From the NCBI RefSeq assembly GCF_037154075.1, contig NZ_JBANRJ010000001.1:2847501-2911500 (forward strand): a stretch of 64,000 bases of DNA, written 5' to 3'. The notes beneath the pieces are model-generated. The model was given only the letters and a program-made list of their open reading frames with translations. It searched no databases and was not told where the DNA came from. Of this stretch, positions 30,011 to 38,543 are shown in pieces (the first letter of the stretch is position 1; each line of letters starts with the position of its first letter). The position numbers were made by a program, and so were the translations under genes. The DNA is from Sphingobium aromaticiconvertens. Lineage in GTDB: Bacteria; Pseudomonadota; Alphaproteobacteria; Sphingomonadales; Sphingomonadaceae.

Positions 30011-31275
30011 CCGCCCGGCTTGACGAGCGTCACCTGGGCCACATCGATCGTGCCGCCCAGAAAGCCGCCCTCGCAGTACATGAGATAATAGCGCCACAGC
30101 TTCACGAAGCGTTCGTCGAACTGCGTCGGAAGGTGGCCCGCGTCCACGGCTGCATCGAAACGCTCACGCCATCGCCGCAATGTGGTGGCATAATGCGGGC
30201 CGAAACGATGCACATCGCGCCATTCCAGCCCCTGCGCCTCCGCCAGCGCGCGGAAACGACTCTCCGACATCAACATTCCACCGGGGAACACATAGGTCTG
30301 GATGAAGTCGGCGGCGGCGGCGTAGCTGGGGAAGATGGCGTCATCGATCAGGATATACTGGATCGCCGCGCGACCACCCGGCCTCAACAGCCGGTCGATC
30401 GCGGCGACATAATCGGGCCAGTAGCGCTGGCCGACCGCTTCGATCATCTCAACGCTGGCGATCGCGTCATATTGGCCCACAGCATCGCGATAGTCGGTCA
30501 GCAATATATTCGCGTCGTCGCCTAACCTATGTCGGGCATAATCGGCCTGCTCGACCGAGAGGGTAAGACCATCATATTTTATGGGCGCACGCGCCAATGC
30601 CTGTGCAGCAAGACCACCCCAGCCGCAGCCTATTTCCAGCAATGTTTTGCCGGGCGCCAGATCAAGCCGGTCCAGGATCGCATCGACCTTGCGCGCCTGA
30701 GCTACTTCCAAATCCTCTTTCACATTATCAGGATCTCTGAACAAGGCACTGGAATAATGCATATTCCTGTCCAGCCACAGCGTATAAAAATCATTGCCCA
30801 GATCATAGTGAAAGGCAATGTTCCGGCGCGATCCGCTCCGGGTGTTACGATGAAGAACATGCCATGCAAGTCCGATCCAGCGGGTCGGGCCATGCGGACG
30901 CGCGGTCGCGCCCAGCGATACGGCATTGGCCATGAACAGCGCGAAGAGGGGAACAGGATCGGGACTGCTCCATTCCCCCGCCGCCCAGGCGCGATACCAT
31001 CCAGCCGATCCGCCAGCCGCCAACCGCAGCAAGGCCCGCCAGCTATGCAGGTCGACATGGCATTCCGGCCCGGCATTCCGGCCGCCCAATATGCGGACGC
31101 TCCCATCGGGCAGCGTTCCGTTCAACGTGCCGATAGTCAGCCCCGAATCGATCCGGTCAATCAGGCGATGAAAGATGGGCGCCACCCAGCGCGAAACCCG
31201 TCCGCCACCGCGCGATGACGACAGAAGAGGGCGCGTTCTGGCGCGCCGCGGGCGTTTCGGGTCGATCGCATTCAT
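30007..31275 (-). CDS. cfa: Cyclopropane-fatty-acyl-phospholipid synthase family protein
   Basis: 422 residues from the ATG at 31275 (MNAIDPKRPRRA); Met codons at 31290 and 31314 are alternatives. The N-terminal domain resembles a lipid-binding SCP-like fold. The SAM-binding motif is LLEIGCGWGGLAAQAL. HYDLGNDFYTLWLDRNMHYS and the C-terminal FGPHYATTLRRWRERF complete the Cfa pattern. It methylates unsaturated membrane phospholipid chains to form cyclopropane rings, usually a stationary-phase or stress adaptation. It is convergent with the SDR gene. Confidence 0.9.
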   Translation of the reverse strand: MNAIDPKRPRRARTRPLLSSSRGGGRVSRWVAPIFHRLIDRIDSGLTIGTLNGTLPDGSVRILGGRNAGPECHVDLHSWRALLRLAAGGSAGWYRAWAAGEWSSPDPVPLFALFMANAVSLGATARPHGPTRWIGLAWHVLHRNTRSGSRRNIAFHYDLGNDFYTLWLDRNMHYSSALFRDPDNVKEDLEVAQARKVDAILDRLDLAPGKTLLEIGCGWGGLAAQALARAPIKYDGLTLSVEQADYARHRLGDDANILLTDYRDAVGQYDAIASVEMIEAVGQRYWPDYVAAIDRLLRPGGRAAIQYILIDDAIFPSYAAAADFIQTYVFPGGMLMSESRFRALAEAQGLEWRDVHRFGPHYATTLRRWRERFDAAVDAGHLPTQFDERFVKLWRYYLMYCEGGFLGGTIDVAQVTLVKPGG

Positions 31276-31395
31276 AGCCGATCTTTGCATCAACCCGGCG
31301 CGCGCTTCAATCACGCTTTCAAGTGTGTGGATAGGCGGCCAACGTGCGTTTGCAAACGCCGTTGAGGAGGCGCCTCACCGGGTACTGGAGAATCG

Positions 31396-31515
31396 ATGTC
31401 GATGGAATGTGCTGATTTCAAGCTGCGCTTTGGGAAAGACGTCAAAGACTATGTTGATCGACGTCATGCCATCGGGCAATGGACGCGCGCAGTGTGTACG
31501 CCTATCCTGCGCTGA
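31396..31515 (+). CDS. Possible 39-residue small protein, unproven
   Basis: The 318-base gap between cfa and rppH holds one plausible small frame, MSMECADFKLRFGKDV onwards, ending VCTPILR. CTGGAG lies 5-9 bases before the ATG. I recognise no family, and chance cannot be excluded. Otherwise the gap should hold the divergent promoters of cfa and rppH; nothing else stands out. Confidence 0.25.
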   Translation: MSMECADFKLRFGKDVKDYVDRRHAIGQWTRAVCTPILR

Positions 31516-31593
31516 CGTCGTCAGACTGGCGCGGCACGGCAGGCAACGATGCCGCTAATCATAAGATGATTTTTCAGGGACATATTGGCCGAC

Positions 31594-32070
31594 ATGCCCA
31601 AGAGTGCAGAACTTCCTTACCGGCCCTGCGTGGGAATCATGCTGGTGAACATGGACGGTAAGGTCTTTGTCGGCCAGCGACTCGATAACAAGGTGGAAGC
31701 CTGGCAGATGCCGCAGGGGGGAATCGACGAAGGCGAAGATCCGCGCCTGGCCGCGATCCGTGAATTGGGGGAGGAAACCGGCATCGGTCCCGATCATGTC
31801 GAGATCATCGCCACGACCCGCGAGGAACATTTCTACGACCTGCCCGCCGATCTTGTAGGCAAGGTGTGGGGTGGCAAATTTCGGGGCCAGCGGCAAATCT
31901 GGTATCTTGCCCGCTTCACCGGTACGGATGGCGATATCAATATCCAGACAAGCCACCCCGAGTTCGGCGCCTGGAAATGGGCGGCTCCGGAAACGCTTCC
32001 CGACCTGATCGTGCCCTTTAAGAAAAAGCTGTATCGTGATGTCCTGCAGGAGTTTCACGACCTTATCTAA
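31594..32070 (+). CDS. rppH: RNA pyrophosphohydrolase (Nudix)
   Basis: 158 residues from the ATG at 31594. A TTG at 31585 is nearer to the AGGGA site and remains possible. The Nudix box GGIDEGEDPRLAAIRELGEE is complete, and QMPQGG before it and KVWGGKFRGQRQIWYLARF after it are typical of RppH/IalA. It removes pyrophosphate from mRNA 5' ends and so starts 5'-dependent decay. Confidence 0.94.
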   Translation: MPKSAELPYRPCVGIMLVNMDGKVFVGQRLDNKVEAWQMPQGGIDEGEDPRLAAIRELGEETGIGPDHVEIIATTREEHFYDLPADLVGKVWGGKFRGQRQIWYLARFTGTDGDINIQTSHPEFGAWKWAAPETLPDLIVPFKKKLYRDVLQEFHDLI

Positions 32071-32075
32071 ATCTG

Positions 32076-32098
32076 ACGCGGTTCGCCGCGTGGGGGTT
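32076..32098 (+). terminator. Hairpin after rppH, probable weak terminator
   Basis: ACGCGG and CCGCGT pair around a TTCG tetraloop, then GGGGGTTT follows. The stem is short and the T-run weak. Confidence 0.5.
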
Positions 32099-32135
32099 TA
32101 AAATCATATTATTGTCGGAGTATAGGGCATGCATC

Positions 32136-33047
32136 ATGCGCGCCCTTTCCTTCCTCGCCGTTCTTGCGATCGCTTCGTCGATCTCGTCTCCAGCATGGGC
32201 GGACGCCCCGCCCCTGCTGCCCCCCTCCGTTCGGGAAATGTTGGAGGCGGCCATCGCCAACGGCAGTGAGAATGACATCGCGACTGTCGCCAAGATCGCT
32301 CAACAGACCAATCCTGGCTCAGCCGATGAAATCGCGAAAATGGTCCAAAGCTGGAAGGATCGGACGAAGAAAACGCGCGAGCAGGTCATTCGCGAGGCCA
32401 GTTTTACCCAATTATGGAGCGGCCGGATAGAAGTGGGTGGCTTCCGATCGACCGGATCAACCAGCGAACTGGGCTTGAGCGGCAGTGCGAAAATCAAACG
32501 CACGGGCATTCAATGGTCGCACGAATTGCTGGCCAGCGCCGATCACCGTGAAGCAAACGGCATCGTATCACGCGACCGCTACCTTGTTTCCTATCAACCC
32601 AAATATCAGTTCGATCCGCGCGGCTTCGCCTATGGCCTGCTCTTGTTCGAACGCGATCCGGCGATTGGCTATGACGCGCGTTACACCGCTTCGACAGGTA
32701 TCGGTTACAAACTGATCGTCAGCACACCGCTGGACCTTCAGGTCGATATCGGTCCGTCAATCCGTTCGACCAATTATACCGATAGCCTTACGGAAACAAA
32801 GCTGGGCGGACGTGGATCGCTGGACCTGGCCTGGCGGCTGGCGCCCAACCTGACCTTCAAGCAGACTGCTTCGGGCTATGCCGAACGCGACGTCTATACG
32901 TTCAACGCGCTCAGCGCGCTGGAAACAAAGGTCGCCACGAACTGGGCGGCGCGTTTTTCCTACATGGTTCAGTATGAAAGCGAATCGCTGTTGACCGACA
33001 AGGCTTTCGATACGTTGAGCCGCGTGACGCTGACCTACGATTTCTGA
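32136..33047 (+). CDS. DUF481 outer-membrane beta-barrel protein
   Basis: 303 residues from the ATG at 32136. A signal peptide (RALSFLAVLAIASSISSPAW) ends at AWA-DA. A helical segment (about 25-85) precedes a barrel of alternating strands (WSGRIEVGGFRSTGSTSELG and later SRVTLTYDF, ending in Phe). DUF481 proteins are putative salt-induced outer-membrane barrels of unknown function. It is a single gene between rppH and the ast operon. Confidence 0.82.
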   Translation: MRALSFLAVLAIASSISSPAWADAPPLLPPSVREMLEAAIANGSENDIATVAKIAQQTNPGSADEIAKMVQSWKDRTKKTREQVIREASFTQLWSGRIEVGGFRSTGSTSELGLSGSAKIKRTGIQWSHELLASADHREANGIVSRDRYLVSYQPKYQFDPRGFAYGLLLFERDPAIGYDARYTASTGIGYKLIVSTPLDLQVDIGPSIRSTNYTDSLTETKLGGRGSLDLAWRLAPNLTFKQTASGYAERDVYTFNALSALETKVATNWAARFSYMVQYESESLLTDKAFDTLSRVTLTYDF

Positions 33048-33118
33048 CTGCAACTCCAATGGGCAGGGGTGGAGGCTGGCGTAGCCGTCTGATACACTTC
33101 TGACATGAGCGGCCCGAC

Positions 33119-34357
33119 ATGAGCAAATTGCAGCACAGTGAACAGACGGTCGTGGATCACGCGTCGGACGCGCCGATGCTGGACGCGGTGTTGCGCTGGA
33201 GCGCGGTGAACAGCGGATCGCGCAACCTGGATGGCCTTCGCACTATGGCCACGCTGCTCGCCGACGCCTTTTCAGTGCTGCCCGGTGCGATCACGCTGGT
33301 CGATCCTGTACCGGTCGAGACTGTCGATGCGGATGGACGCCTTCATCCGCTTCTGCACGGCCAGCATCTTCGTCTGTCGGTCAGGCCCGAAGCGCCCCGC
33401 CGCATCCTGCTGACCGGCCATATGGACACGGTGTTCGCGGCCGATCATCCATTCCAGACCACCCGCTGGTTAGAGGATCGCGTGTTGAACGGCCCCGGCG
33501 TCGCCGACATGAAGGGCGGGATCGCGCTGATGCTGGCGGCGCTGACCGCGTTTGAGCGCGCGTCGGAAGCAACAGCGCTAGGCTATGACGTCATTCTCAA
33601 TAGTGACGAGGAGGTAGGCAGCCCCTCCTCCGCCGCGCTGATCGCAAACATGGCACAGGGAAAACTCGCCGCGCTGACGTATGAACCCGCGCTGCCGGAC
33701 GGAACGCTGGCGGGCGCACGGGCAGGCAGCGGTAACTTCTCGATCATTGTCACTGGCCGTAGCGCCCATGCCGGTCGCAATCCGCAGGATGGACGCAATG
33801 CGATCGTCGCCGCTGCGGACATTGCCCTGCGGTTGAAGGCGGCGAGTGGGGATGGGTTTTCGTGCAATCCGGCACGGATCGACGGCGGCGGACCGAATAA
33901 TGTCGTGCCCGACCATGCCGTGCTGCGCATCAATTTCCGGCCCCGCACGTCCGCAGACGAACAGGTGGCCAGCGCCTTGATTGACCGCGTGATGGCGGAG
34001 GTCGCGCAGGATCATGACGTCATGGTGCGCCGGCATGGTGGCTTTGGCCGCCCGCCAAAACCGATGGACGCCAAGGCACTGGCCCTGTTCGACCTGGTGC
34101 AGCAGTGCGGCGCGGACCTTGGCCTGCCGATCGGCTGGCGTGACACCGGCGGGGTGTGCGATGGCAATAATATCGCGGCCTGCGGAGTCCCGGTGGTCGA
34201 CACGATGGGCGCGCGGGGCGGAAACATCCACAGCGGTGAAGAATTTTTGCTGACACAGAGCCTGCCGGAACGGGCCGCCCTGTCGGCATTATCGCTGATG
34301 CGGATCGCGCAGGGTCGGTTTGACCAACAGCGCTTTAGAGAGGGGACCAGCCTTTGA
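33119..34357 (+). CDS. M20-family metallohydrolase in the arginine succinyltransferase operon
   Basis: 412 residues with every M20 metal-site motif: TGHMDTVF (His, Asp), GPGVADMKGG (bridging Asp), NSDEEVGSPSS (catalytic Glu and Glu ligand), TYEPAL (Glu) and NIHSGEEF (His). A lid domain with GRSAHAGRNPQDG lies between. M20 enzymes cut amide bonds of N-acyl amino acids or dipeptides; DapE removes succinyl from succinyl-DAP. The stop overlaps the astA start, so it is co-translated with the arginine succinylation pathway. A succinyl-amino acid substrate, perhaps N-succinylglutamate, is inferred. It could instead be a carboxypeptidase G2-like enzyme. Confidence 0.85.
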   Translation: MSKLQHSEQTVVDHASDAPMLDAVLRWSAVNSGSRNLDGLRTMATLLADAFSVLPGAITLVDPVPVETVDADGRLHPLLHGQHLRLSVRPEAPRRILLTGHMDTVFAADHPFQTTRWLEDRVLNGPGVADMKGGIALMLAALTAFERASEATALGYDVILNSDEEVGSPSSAALIANMAQGKLAALTYEPALPDGTLAGARAGSGNFSIIVTGRSAHAGRNPQDGRNAIVAAADIALRLKAASGDGFSCNPARIDGGGPNNVVPDHAVLRINFRPRTSADEQVASALIDRVMAEVAQDHDVMVRRHGGFGRPPKPMDAKALALFDLVQQCGADLGLPIGWRDTGGVCDGNNIAACGVPVVDTMGARGGNIHSGEEFLLTQSLPERAALSALSLMRIAQGRFDQQRFREGTSL

Positions 34358-35379
34358 GCTTTTTCATGCGTAACGCGCGGCCGGACGACCTTCAGACGCT
34401 GTATGAAATGGCGAAGCTGACCGGGGGCGGCTTTACCAACCTGCCGCCCGACCGCACGTCGTTGATGGCGAAGCTGGAGCGGACTGCGCAAGCGCTGGAC
34501 CGGGCAGAAGGCGGCATTGAGGATGAACTGATCGTCATGGTGCTGGTCAACAGCGCCACCGGACAGGTGCGGGGTACGTGCCAGATTTTCAGCATCGTCG
34601 GGCAACACTGGCCTTTCTATTCCTATCGGCTGGGCATGTTGACCCAACATAGCCGCGAGCTGGAGCGGACTTTCCGCGCGCAGATGCTGTCGCTGACGAC
34701 CGATCTGGAGGGTTCGACCGAAGTGGGAGGCCTGTTCCTGCACCCGCGCGAACGAGCGGAGGGGCTGGGCCTGCTGCTCGCGCGCAGCCGTTACCTCTAT
34801 ATCCGCGGTCACAGGCCGCGCTTTGGCGACCGGATCATTGCCGAACTGCGCGGCGTGATTGACGAGGCGGGTGGATCGCCCTTCTGGGATGGCCTCGCAG
34901 GCCGTTTCTTTGGCATGAGCTTTCAGGAGGCGGACGAGTTTAATGCCGTGAACGGCAACCAGTTCATCGCCGACCTGATGCCCAAGACGCCCATCTATAC
35001 CGCGATGCTGACCGACAGCGCGCGCGCGGTGATCGGCCTGCCCCACCCCAGCGGTCGCGCGGCGATGCGGATGCTGGAGACGGAGGGTTTCGCCAACCCC
35101 GGTTATGTCGATATTTTCGATGGCGGTCCGACACTGGTGGGGCAGATTGACAGCCTGAAGACCATTGCTCAGGCCCGCGACGTGACGCTGGCCGGAATTG
35201 CGGATGACGACGCAGGTGGGCAGCGAATGCTGGTGGCGTCTGGTCGGCTGGCTGATTATCGCTGCGCCTATGGGCTGGTTACGGATGGCGATGAGGGCAG
35301 CGTGATGCTCGACCGGACCAGCGCGACGCTGATCGGGGTCGAACCGGGGCAGAGCTTCACCATTGCGGGGCGCGCATGA
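34354..35379 (+). CDS. astA: Arginine N-succinyltransferase
   Basis: 341 residues, an acetyltransferase-fold enzyme that transfers succinyl from succinyl-CoA to arginine, the first step of the AST catabolic pathway. It begins RNARPDDLQTLYEMAKLTGG and contains EVGGLFLHPRERAEGLGLLL, FWDGLAGRFFGMSFQEAD and MLETEGFANPGYVDIFDGGP, all typical of AstA. The start is TTG at 34354, overlapping the M20 gene stop and placed about 9 bases after GAGAGGGG; the ATG at 34366 is an alternative. The stop overlaps the astB start (ATGA). Confidence 0.94.
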   Translation: MSFFMRNARPDDLQTLYEMAKLTGGGFTNLPPDRTSLMAKLERTAQALDRAEGGIEDELIVMVLVNSATGQVRGTCQIFSIVGQHWPFYSYRLGMLTQHSRELERTFRAQMLSLTTDLEGSTEVGGLFLHPRERAEGLGLLLARSRYLYIRGHRPRFGDRIIAELRGVIDEAGGSPFWDGLAGRFFGMSFQEADEFNAVNGNQFIADLMPKTPIYTAMLTDSARAVIGLPHPSGRAAMRMLETEGFANPGYVDIFDGGPTLVGQIDSLKTIAQARDVTLAGIADDDAGGQRMLVASGRLADYRCAYGLVTDGDEGSVMLDRTSATLIGVEPGQSFTIAGRA

Positions 35380-36638
35380 CCGTCAGGGAAATCAATTTCG
35401 ACGGCATCATCGGTCCCAGCCATAATTATGCGGGCCTCAGCCTTGGCAACCTGGCCTCGACGAGCCATGCCGGTGCAGTCTCTCGCCCCCGCGCGGCCGC
35501 GTTGCAGGGCATCGACAAGATGCGCGCAAACCTGCGGCTGGGACTGACACAAGGTATATTCCTGCCGCAATGGCGGCCCAACGCGCACTGGCTGGCGTCT
35601 CTCGGCACATCGCTGGCGGAAGCGCAGCCCCATATTCGTGCGGCGGCGATGTCCGCATCCTCCATGTGGGCCGCCAATGCGGCGACCGTCTCCCCGGCCA
35701 GCGACACCGCCGATGGCCTTACCCACGTCACCGTCGCCAATCTGATGACGATGCCGCATCGCAGCCATGAATGGCCGCAGACGCTGAACCAGTTGCGGAC
35801 CGCCTTCTCTGCGCGCGACGCCTTCGTGATACATGACCCCATCCCGGCGCCCTTTGGCGATGAAGGCGCGGCCAACCATATGCGGCTGTGTGAGGGGCAT
35901 GATGTGCCGGGCGTCGAAATATTCGTCTATGGCGAGGCGGGGGGGCCCTTCCCCGCCCGCCAGCATGTCGAAGCGAGCCGGGCCGTCGCGCGGCTGCACG
36001 GCCTGTCGCCCGCCCGCACGCTTTTCGTCCAGCAAAGCGAGGAGGCGATCGCGGCAGGCGCCTTCCACAATGACGTAGTCGCGGTAGCGAACGAGACGGT
36101 GATCTTCGCGCATGAACAGGCCTTCGCGGACAAGGATCGATTTTACGCAGCGCTGCGCGATATGCTGCCCGCCGTTCAGGTCATTGAGGTGCCCGCTAGT
36201 GCGATCAGCCTGATCGACGCGATTCGCAGCTATCTGTTCAACGCCCAACTGGTAACGCTGCCCGATGGCGGCGGCATGGCGCTGATCTTGCCAAGCGAAG
36301 CACAAAGCGTGCCCGCCGTCTGGCAATGGCTGGAGGCAATGGTCGCAGGCAATGGGCCGATCCGCAAACTGGAGCCGGTCGATGTGCGCCAGTCGATGGC
36401 CAATGGCGGCGGCCCCGCCTGTCTGCGCCTGCGGGTGGTCGCAAACCCTGCCGATATCGACCCCCGCTTTCTGGTAGACGAAGAAAAGCTGGACGCCATC
36501 GCCGCCATCGTCGCTGCCTATTGGCCCGAAGAAATCGCGCCCGACGACCTCAACGACACACGGTTGATCGCATCGATCGAACAATCGTGGTTAACCCTTG
36601 TTGACCATTTGGGCCTGTCGGGCGATCTATTGCCATAG
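35376..36638 (+). CDS. astB: N-succinylarginine dihydrolase
   Basis: 420 residues. It begins EINFDGIIGPSHNYAGLSLG, the family signature, and contains AANAATVSPASDTADG, FHNDVVAVANETVIFAHE and the C-terminal NGGGPACLRLRVV. AstB converts N-succinylarginine to N-succinylornithine with release of ammonia and CO2. It is the third gene of an overlapping operon with the M20 hydrolase and astA. AstC, AstD and AstE are not in the window. Confidence 0.95.
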   Translation: MTVREINFDGIIGPSHNYAGLSLGNLASTSHAGAVSRPRAAALQGIDKMRANLRLGLTQGIFLPQWRPNAHWLASLGTSLAEAQPHIRAAAMSASSMWAANAATVSPASDTADGLTHVTVANLMTMPHRSHEWPQTLNQLRTAFSARDAFVIHDPIPAPFGDEGAANHMRLCEGHDVPGVEIFVYGEAGGPFPARQHVEASRAVARLHGLSPARTLFVQQSEEAIAAGAFHNDVVAVANETVIFAHEQAFADKDRFYAALRDMLPAVQVIEVPASAISLIDAIRSYLFNAQLVTLPDGGGMALILPSEAQSVPAVWQWLEAMVAGNGPIRKLEPVDVRQSMANGGGPACLRLRVVANPADIDPRFLVDEEKLDAIAAIVAAYWPEEIAPDDLNDTRLIASIEQSWLTLVDHLGLSGDLLP

Positions 36639-36670
36639 CAAGTCGGGGGGCCGACGGCTGGCAGGATGAG

Positions 36671-36892
36671 ATGGACCGGATCAAGCGCCTTTTCACGATC
36701 AAGACCAAGTTCGAGGCGTTTCTGGTCATCTATGCGCTGGCGCTGGGTGCGGCAGAGCGCGGCGTCGTCTATATGCAGCAATATCCAGGCTTTGGCGGCC
36801 AGTTGCTGGCACTGGCCTGCACTGGCGCTGTATTCATGTCCGGCGGCATGATCATCGATATGGTGGAATTACGGCGCCACCAATATGCCTGA
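36671..36892 (+). CDS. Small two-helix membrane protein of unknown function
   Basis: 73 residues, MDRIKRLFTIKTKFEAFLVI onwards. Two hydrophobic segments (FEAFLVIYALALGAAERGVV and LLALACTGAVFMSGGMIIDM) and charged ends suggest an inner-membrane hairpin. A GGCAGGATG site precedes the ATG. It starts 32 bases after astB on the same strand and may be read from that operon. No family is recognised. Confidence 0.65.
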   Translation: MDRIKRLFTIKTKFEAFLVIYALALGAAERGVVYMQQYPGFGGQLLALACTGAVFMSGGMIIDMVELRRHQYA

Positions 36893-36979
36893 TCCCCGTT
36901 CGATCCGAATTGGAGGCGATCACGCTATCCGATAAAGCGACCTTCCCTATCCTGCGGTCAAACAGGTGGGGAGATCGAG

Positions 36980-37873
36980 ATGAACCAGCTACGCACACCC
37001 GTACAGGGCCACCATGTGACAGCAGCTGAACTGGTCCGCAATTTCGCACATTGGCGCGATATTGGTGCACGCGATCCCGTCCTTGTGACCCATCATGGCC
37101 GGGAAACCCATATGCTGCTGGGCATCGACCATTATCGCAAACTGTCGCGCATGGATCGTCAACAGGATAAGGAAGGGGCCGATGCGCGGGTGCGCGACCT
37201 AGCAACCAGTCTGCATGAAGGGTTGATCCTCTGCATGGCGGACTTCCTGATTGATGTCGCCAATCCCGCTGCGCTGGCGATGACCCGGCGGCGTCACGAA
37301 CCGATCGAGGGCATTTTGCTGTGGGATGCTATCCCCGAACTCAGCAACACGCTGATAGAAGCGCATCTGCGCCATAGCCTGACCAGCGGTACGCGCAGCG
37401 CGGCGGACATCCCCTCTCCCTTCTTCCCCGATAGCTGGCTGCACGTTGAGAGCTTCGCCTTTGGCGAGGGCGTCGCCCTGCTGCTGCGCGACATCAGTCA
37501 GGATGTCAGCCAGCACCGTCTGGCCGATGCCAAGACCGCCATGTTGCGGGCGATGGAAGTGCATGGAGGGGTGGCCTATGCGCGGCTTTCGGCCCGTGGT
37601 TTCATCGATTTCATCAATCCGGGCTTCTGCACCCTCATCGGCTTGCCCGAGGAACGACTACGGCAAATACCGCTGCCCGACCTTGCCGATGTCGCCAGCC
37701 GCGCACCGTTGCGCGAAGGACTGGAGGGCGTGCTGCGCGGCGAAGGCGATCGGCTGCTGCGCGCGGCGCTCCTCACTAACCGGGGCGAGCTGGTGTCCGT
37801 CGACATCGCGCTGGTGCGCTTGCAAGGCACTTATGGCACCGAAGGCGCCATGGCGATCTTGACTCGGGCCTGA
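36980..37873 (+). CDS. YefM/Phd antitoxin-like N-terminus fused to PAS-type sensor domains
   Basis: 297 residues in three parts. Residues about 10-60 (VTAAELVRNFAHWRDIGARD, then PVLVTHHGRETHMLLGIDHYRKL) match the Phd/YefM antitoxin pattern: a conditional N-terminal helix, a basic strand pair and a closing Y-x-x-L. Two PAS-like domains follow at about 70-175 and 190-295; the second shows YARLSARGFIDFINPGFCTL and a C-terminal GELVSVDIALVRLQGT. No kinase, GGDEF or HTH output domain is present and no toxin gene is next to it. A GGGGAGATCGAG region precedes the ATG. A sensory DNA-binding regulator is the natural inference. Confidence 0.75.
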   Translation: MNQLRTPVQGHHVTAAELVRNFAHWRDIGARDPVLVTHHGRETHMLLGIDHYRKLSRMDRQQDKEGADARVRDLATSLHEGLILCMADFLIDVANPAALAMTRRRHEPIEGILLWDAIPELSNTLIEAHLRHSLTSGTRSAADIPSPFFPDSWLHVESFAFGEGVALLLRDISQDVSQHRLADAKTAMLRAMEVHGGVAYARLSARGFIDFINPGFCTLIGLPEERLRQIPLPDLADVASRAPLREGLEGVLRGEGDRLLRAALLTNRGELVSVDIALVRLQGTYGTEGAMAILTRA

Positions 37874-38096
37874 GCCAGACGCGCGAGAGAGAATGACGAT
37901 GGCCTGGGACGCCACGAGTACGCCACCAGTACAATAATTTGATCCATTTCGGTGGCAATCGCTATCCTTCGCTAAATCATCGCTGCTGTCGGGCGATCCA
38001 CCCCTCTCCCGCGGGAAGCCCTCTGCATAATTTACGCAATCGGATCGACCATGGCCGTGAACCGCCCGGTCAGCCCGTTCCGATAGCATCGCGCTT

Positions 38097-38543
38097 ATGC
38101 ACAATCCCGCTCCCCAACCTACCGATCCGCGCCGTCGCGCTGCCTCCCTCTCGCACGACAGGCGTGGGTCGGTCCTTGTTGAAGCCGCATTCGCTCTGCC
38201 GCTGCTGATCGGGCTGCTGTTCGGCATTCTCATCTATGGCAGCTGGTTCATGACCGCGCACAGTATCCAGCAGGCCGCCAACGACGCCGCCCGGATCGCA
38301 CTGGCGGGGCTGGACGATACGGAGCGGCGGATGCTGGTCGATCAGGCCGTAACACGCAGTCTGGCCGGGTCCACCCTGGTCGATGCCCACCTGTTGCACG
38401 TCGCGACCAGCATGACGGGCGGCTATTACAGTGTCCGCCTGACCTATGACCTCCAGGCCGATCCTCTTTTCGCGGCGTCCCCGGTGCCGCTGCCGACAAC
38501 ATCCATCCAGCGTGAAGCCATAATCAGGGTGGAGGCCAGATGA
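38097..38543 (+). CDS. TadE-like pseudopilin family protein
   Basis: 148 residues. A basic N-terminus (RRRAASLSHDRRGSVLVEAA) leads into the hydrophobic helix FALPLLIGLLFGILIYGSWF, the TadE pattern with Glu at the helix start. The rest is a small periplasmic domain. TadE minor pseudopilins are processed by a prepilin peptidase and help assemble Flp/Tad pili. Its stop overlaps the next gene start (ATGA). No other tad gene is in the window. Confidence 0.82.
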   Translation: MHNPAPQPTDPRRRAASLSHDRRGSVLVEAAFALPLLIGLLFGILIYGSWFMTAHSIQQAANDAARIALAGLDDTERRMLVDQAVTRSLAGSTLVDAHLLHVATSMTGGYYSVRLTYDLQADPLFAASPVPLPTTSIQREAIIRVEAR

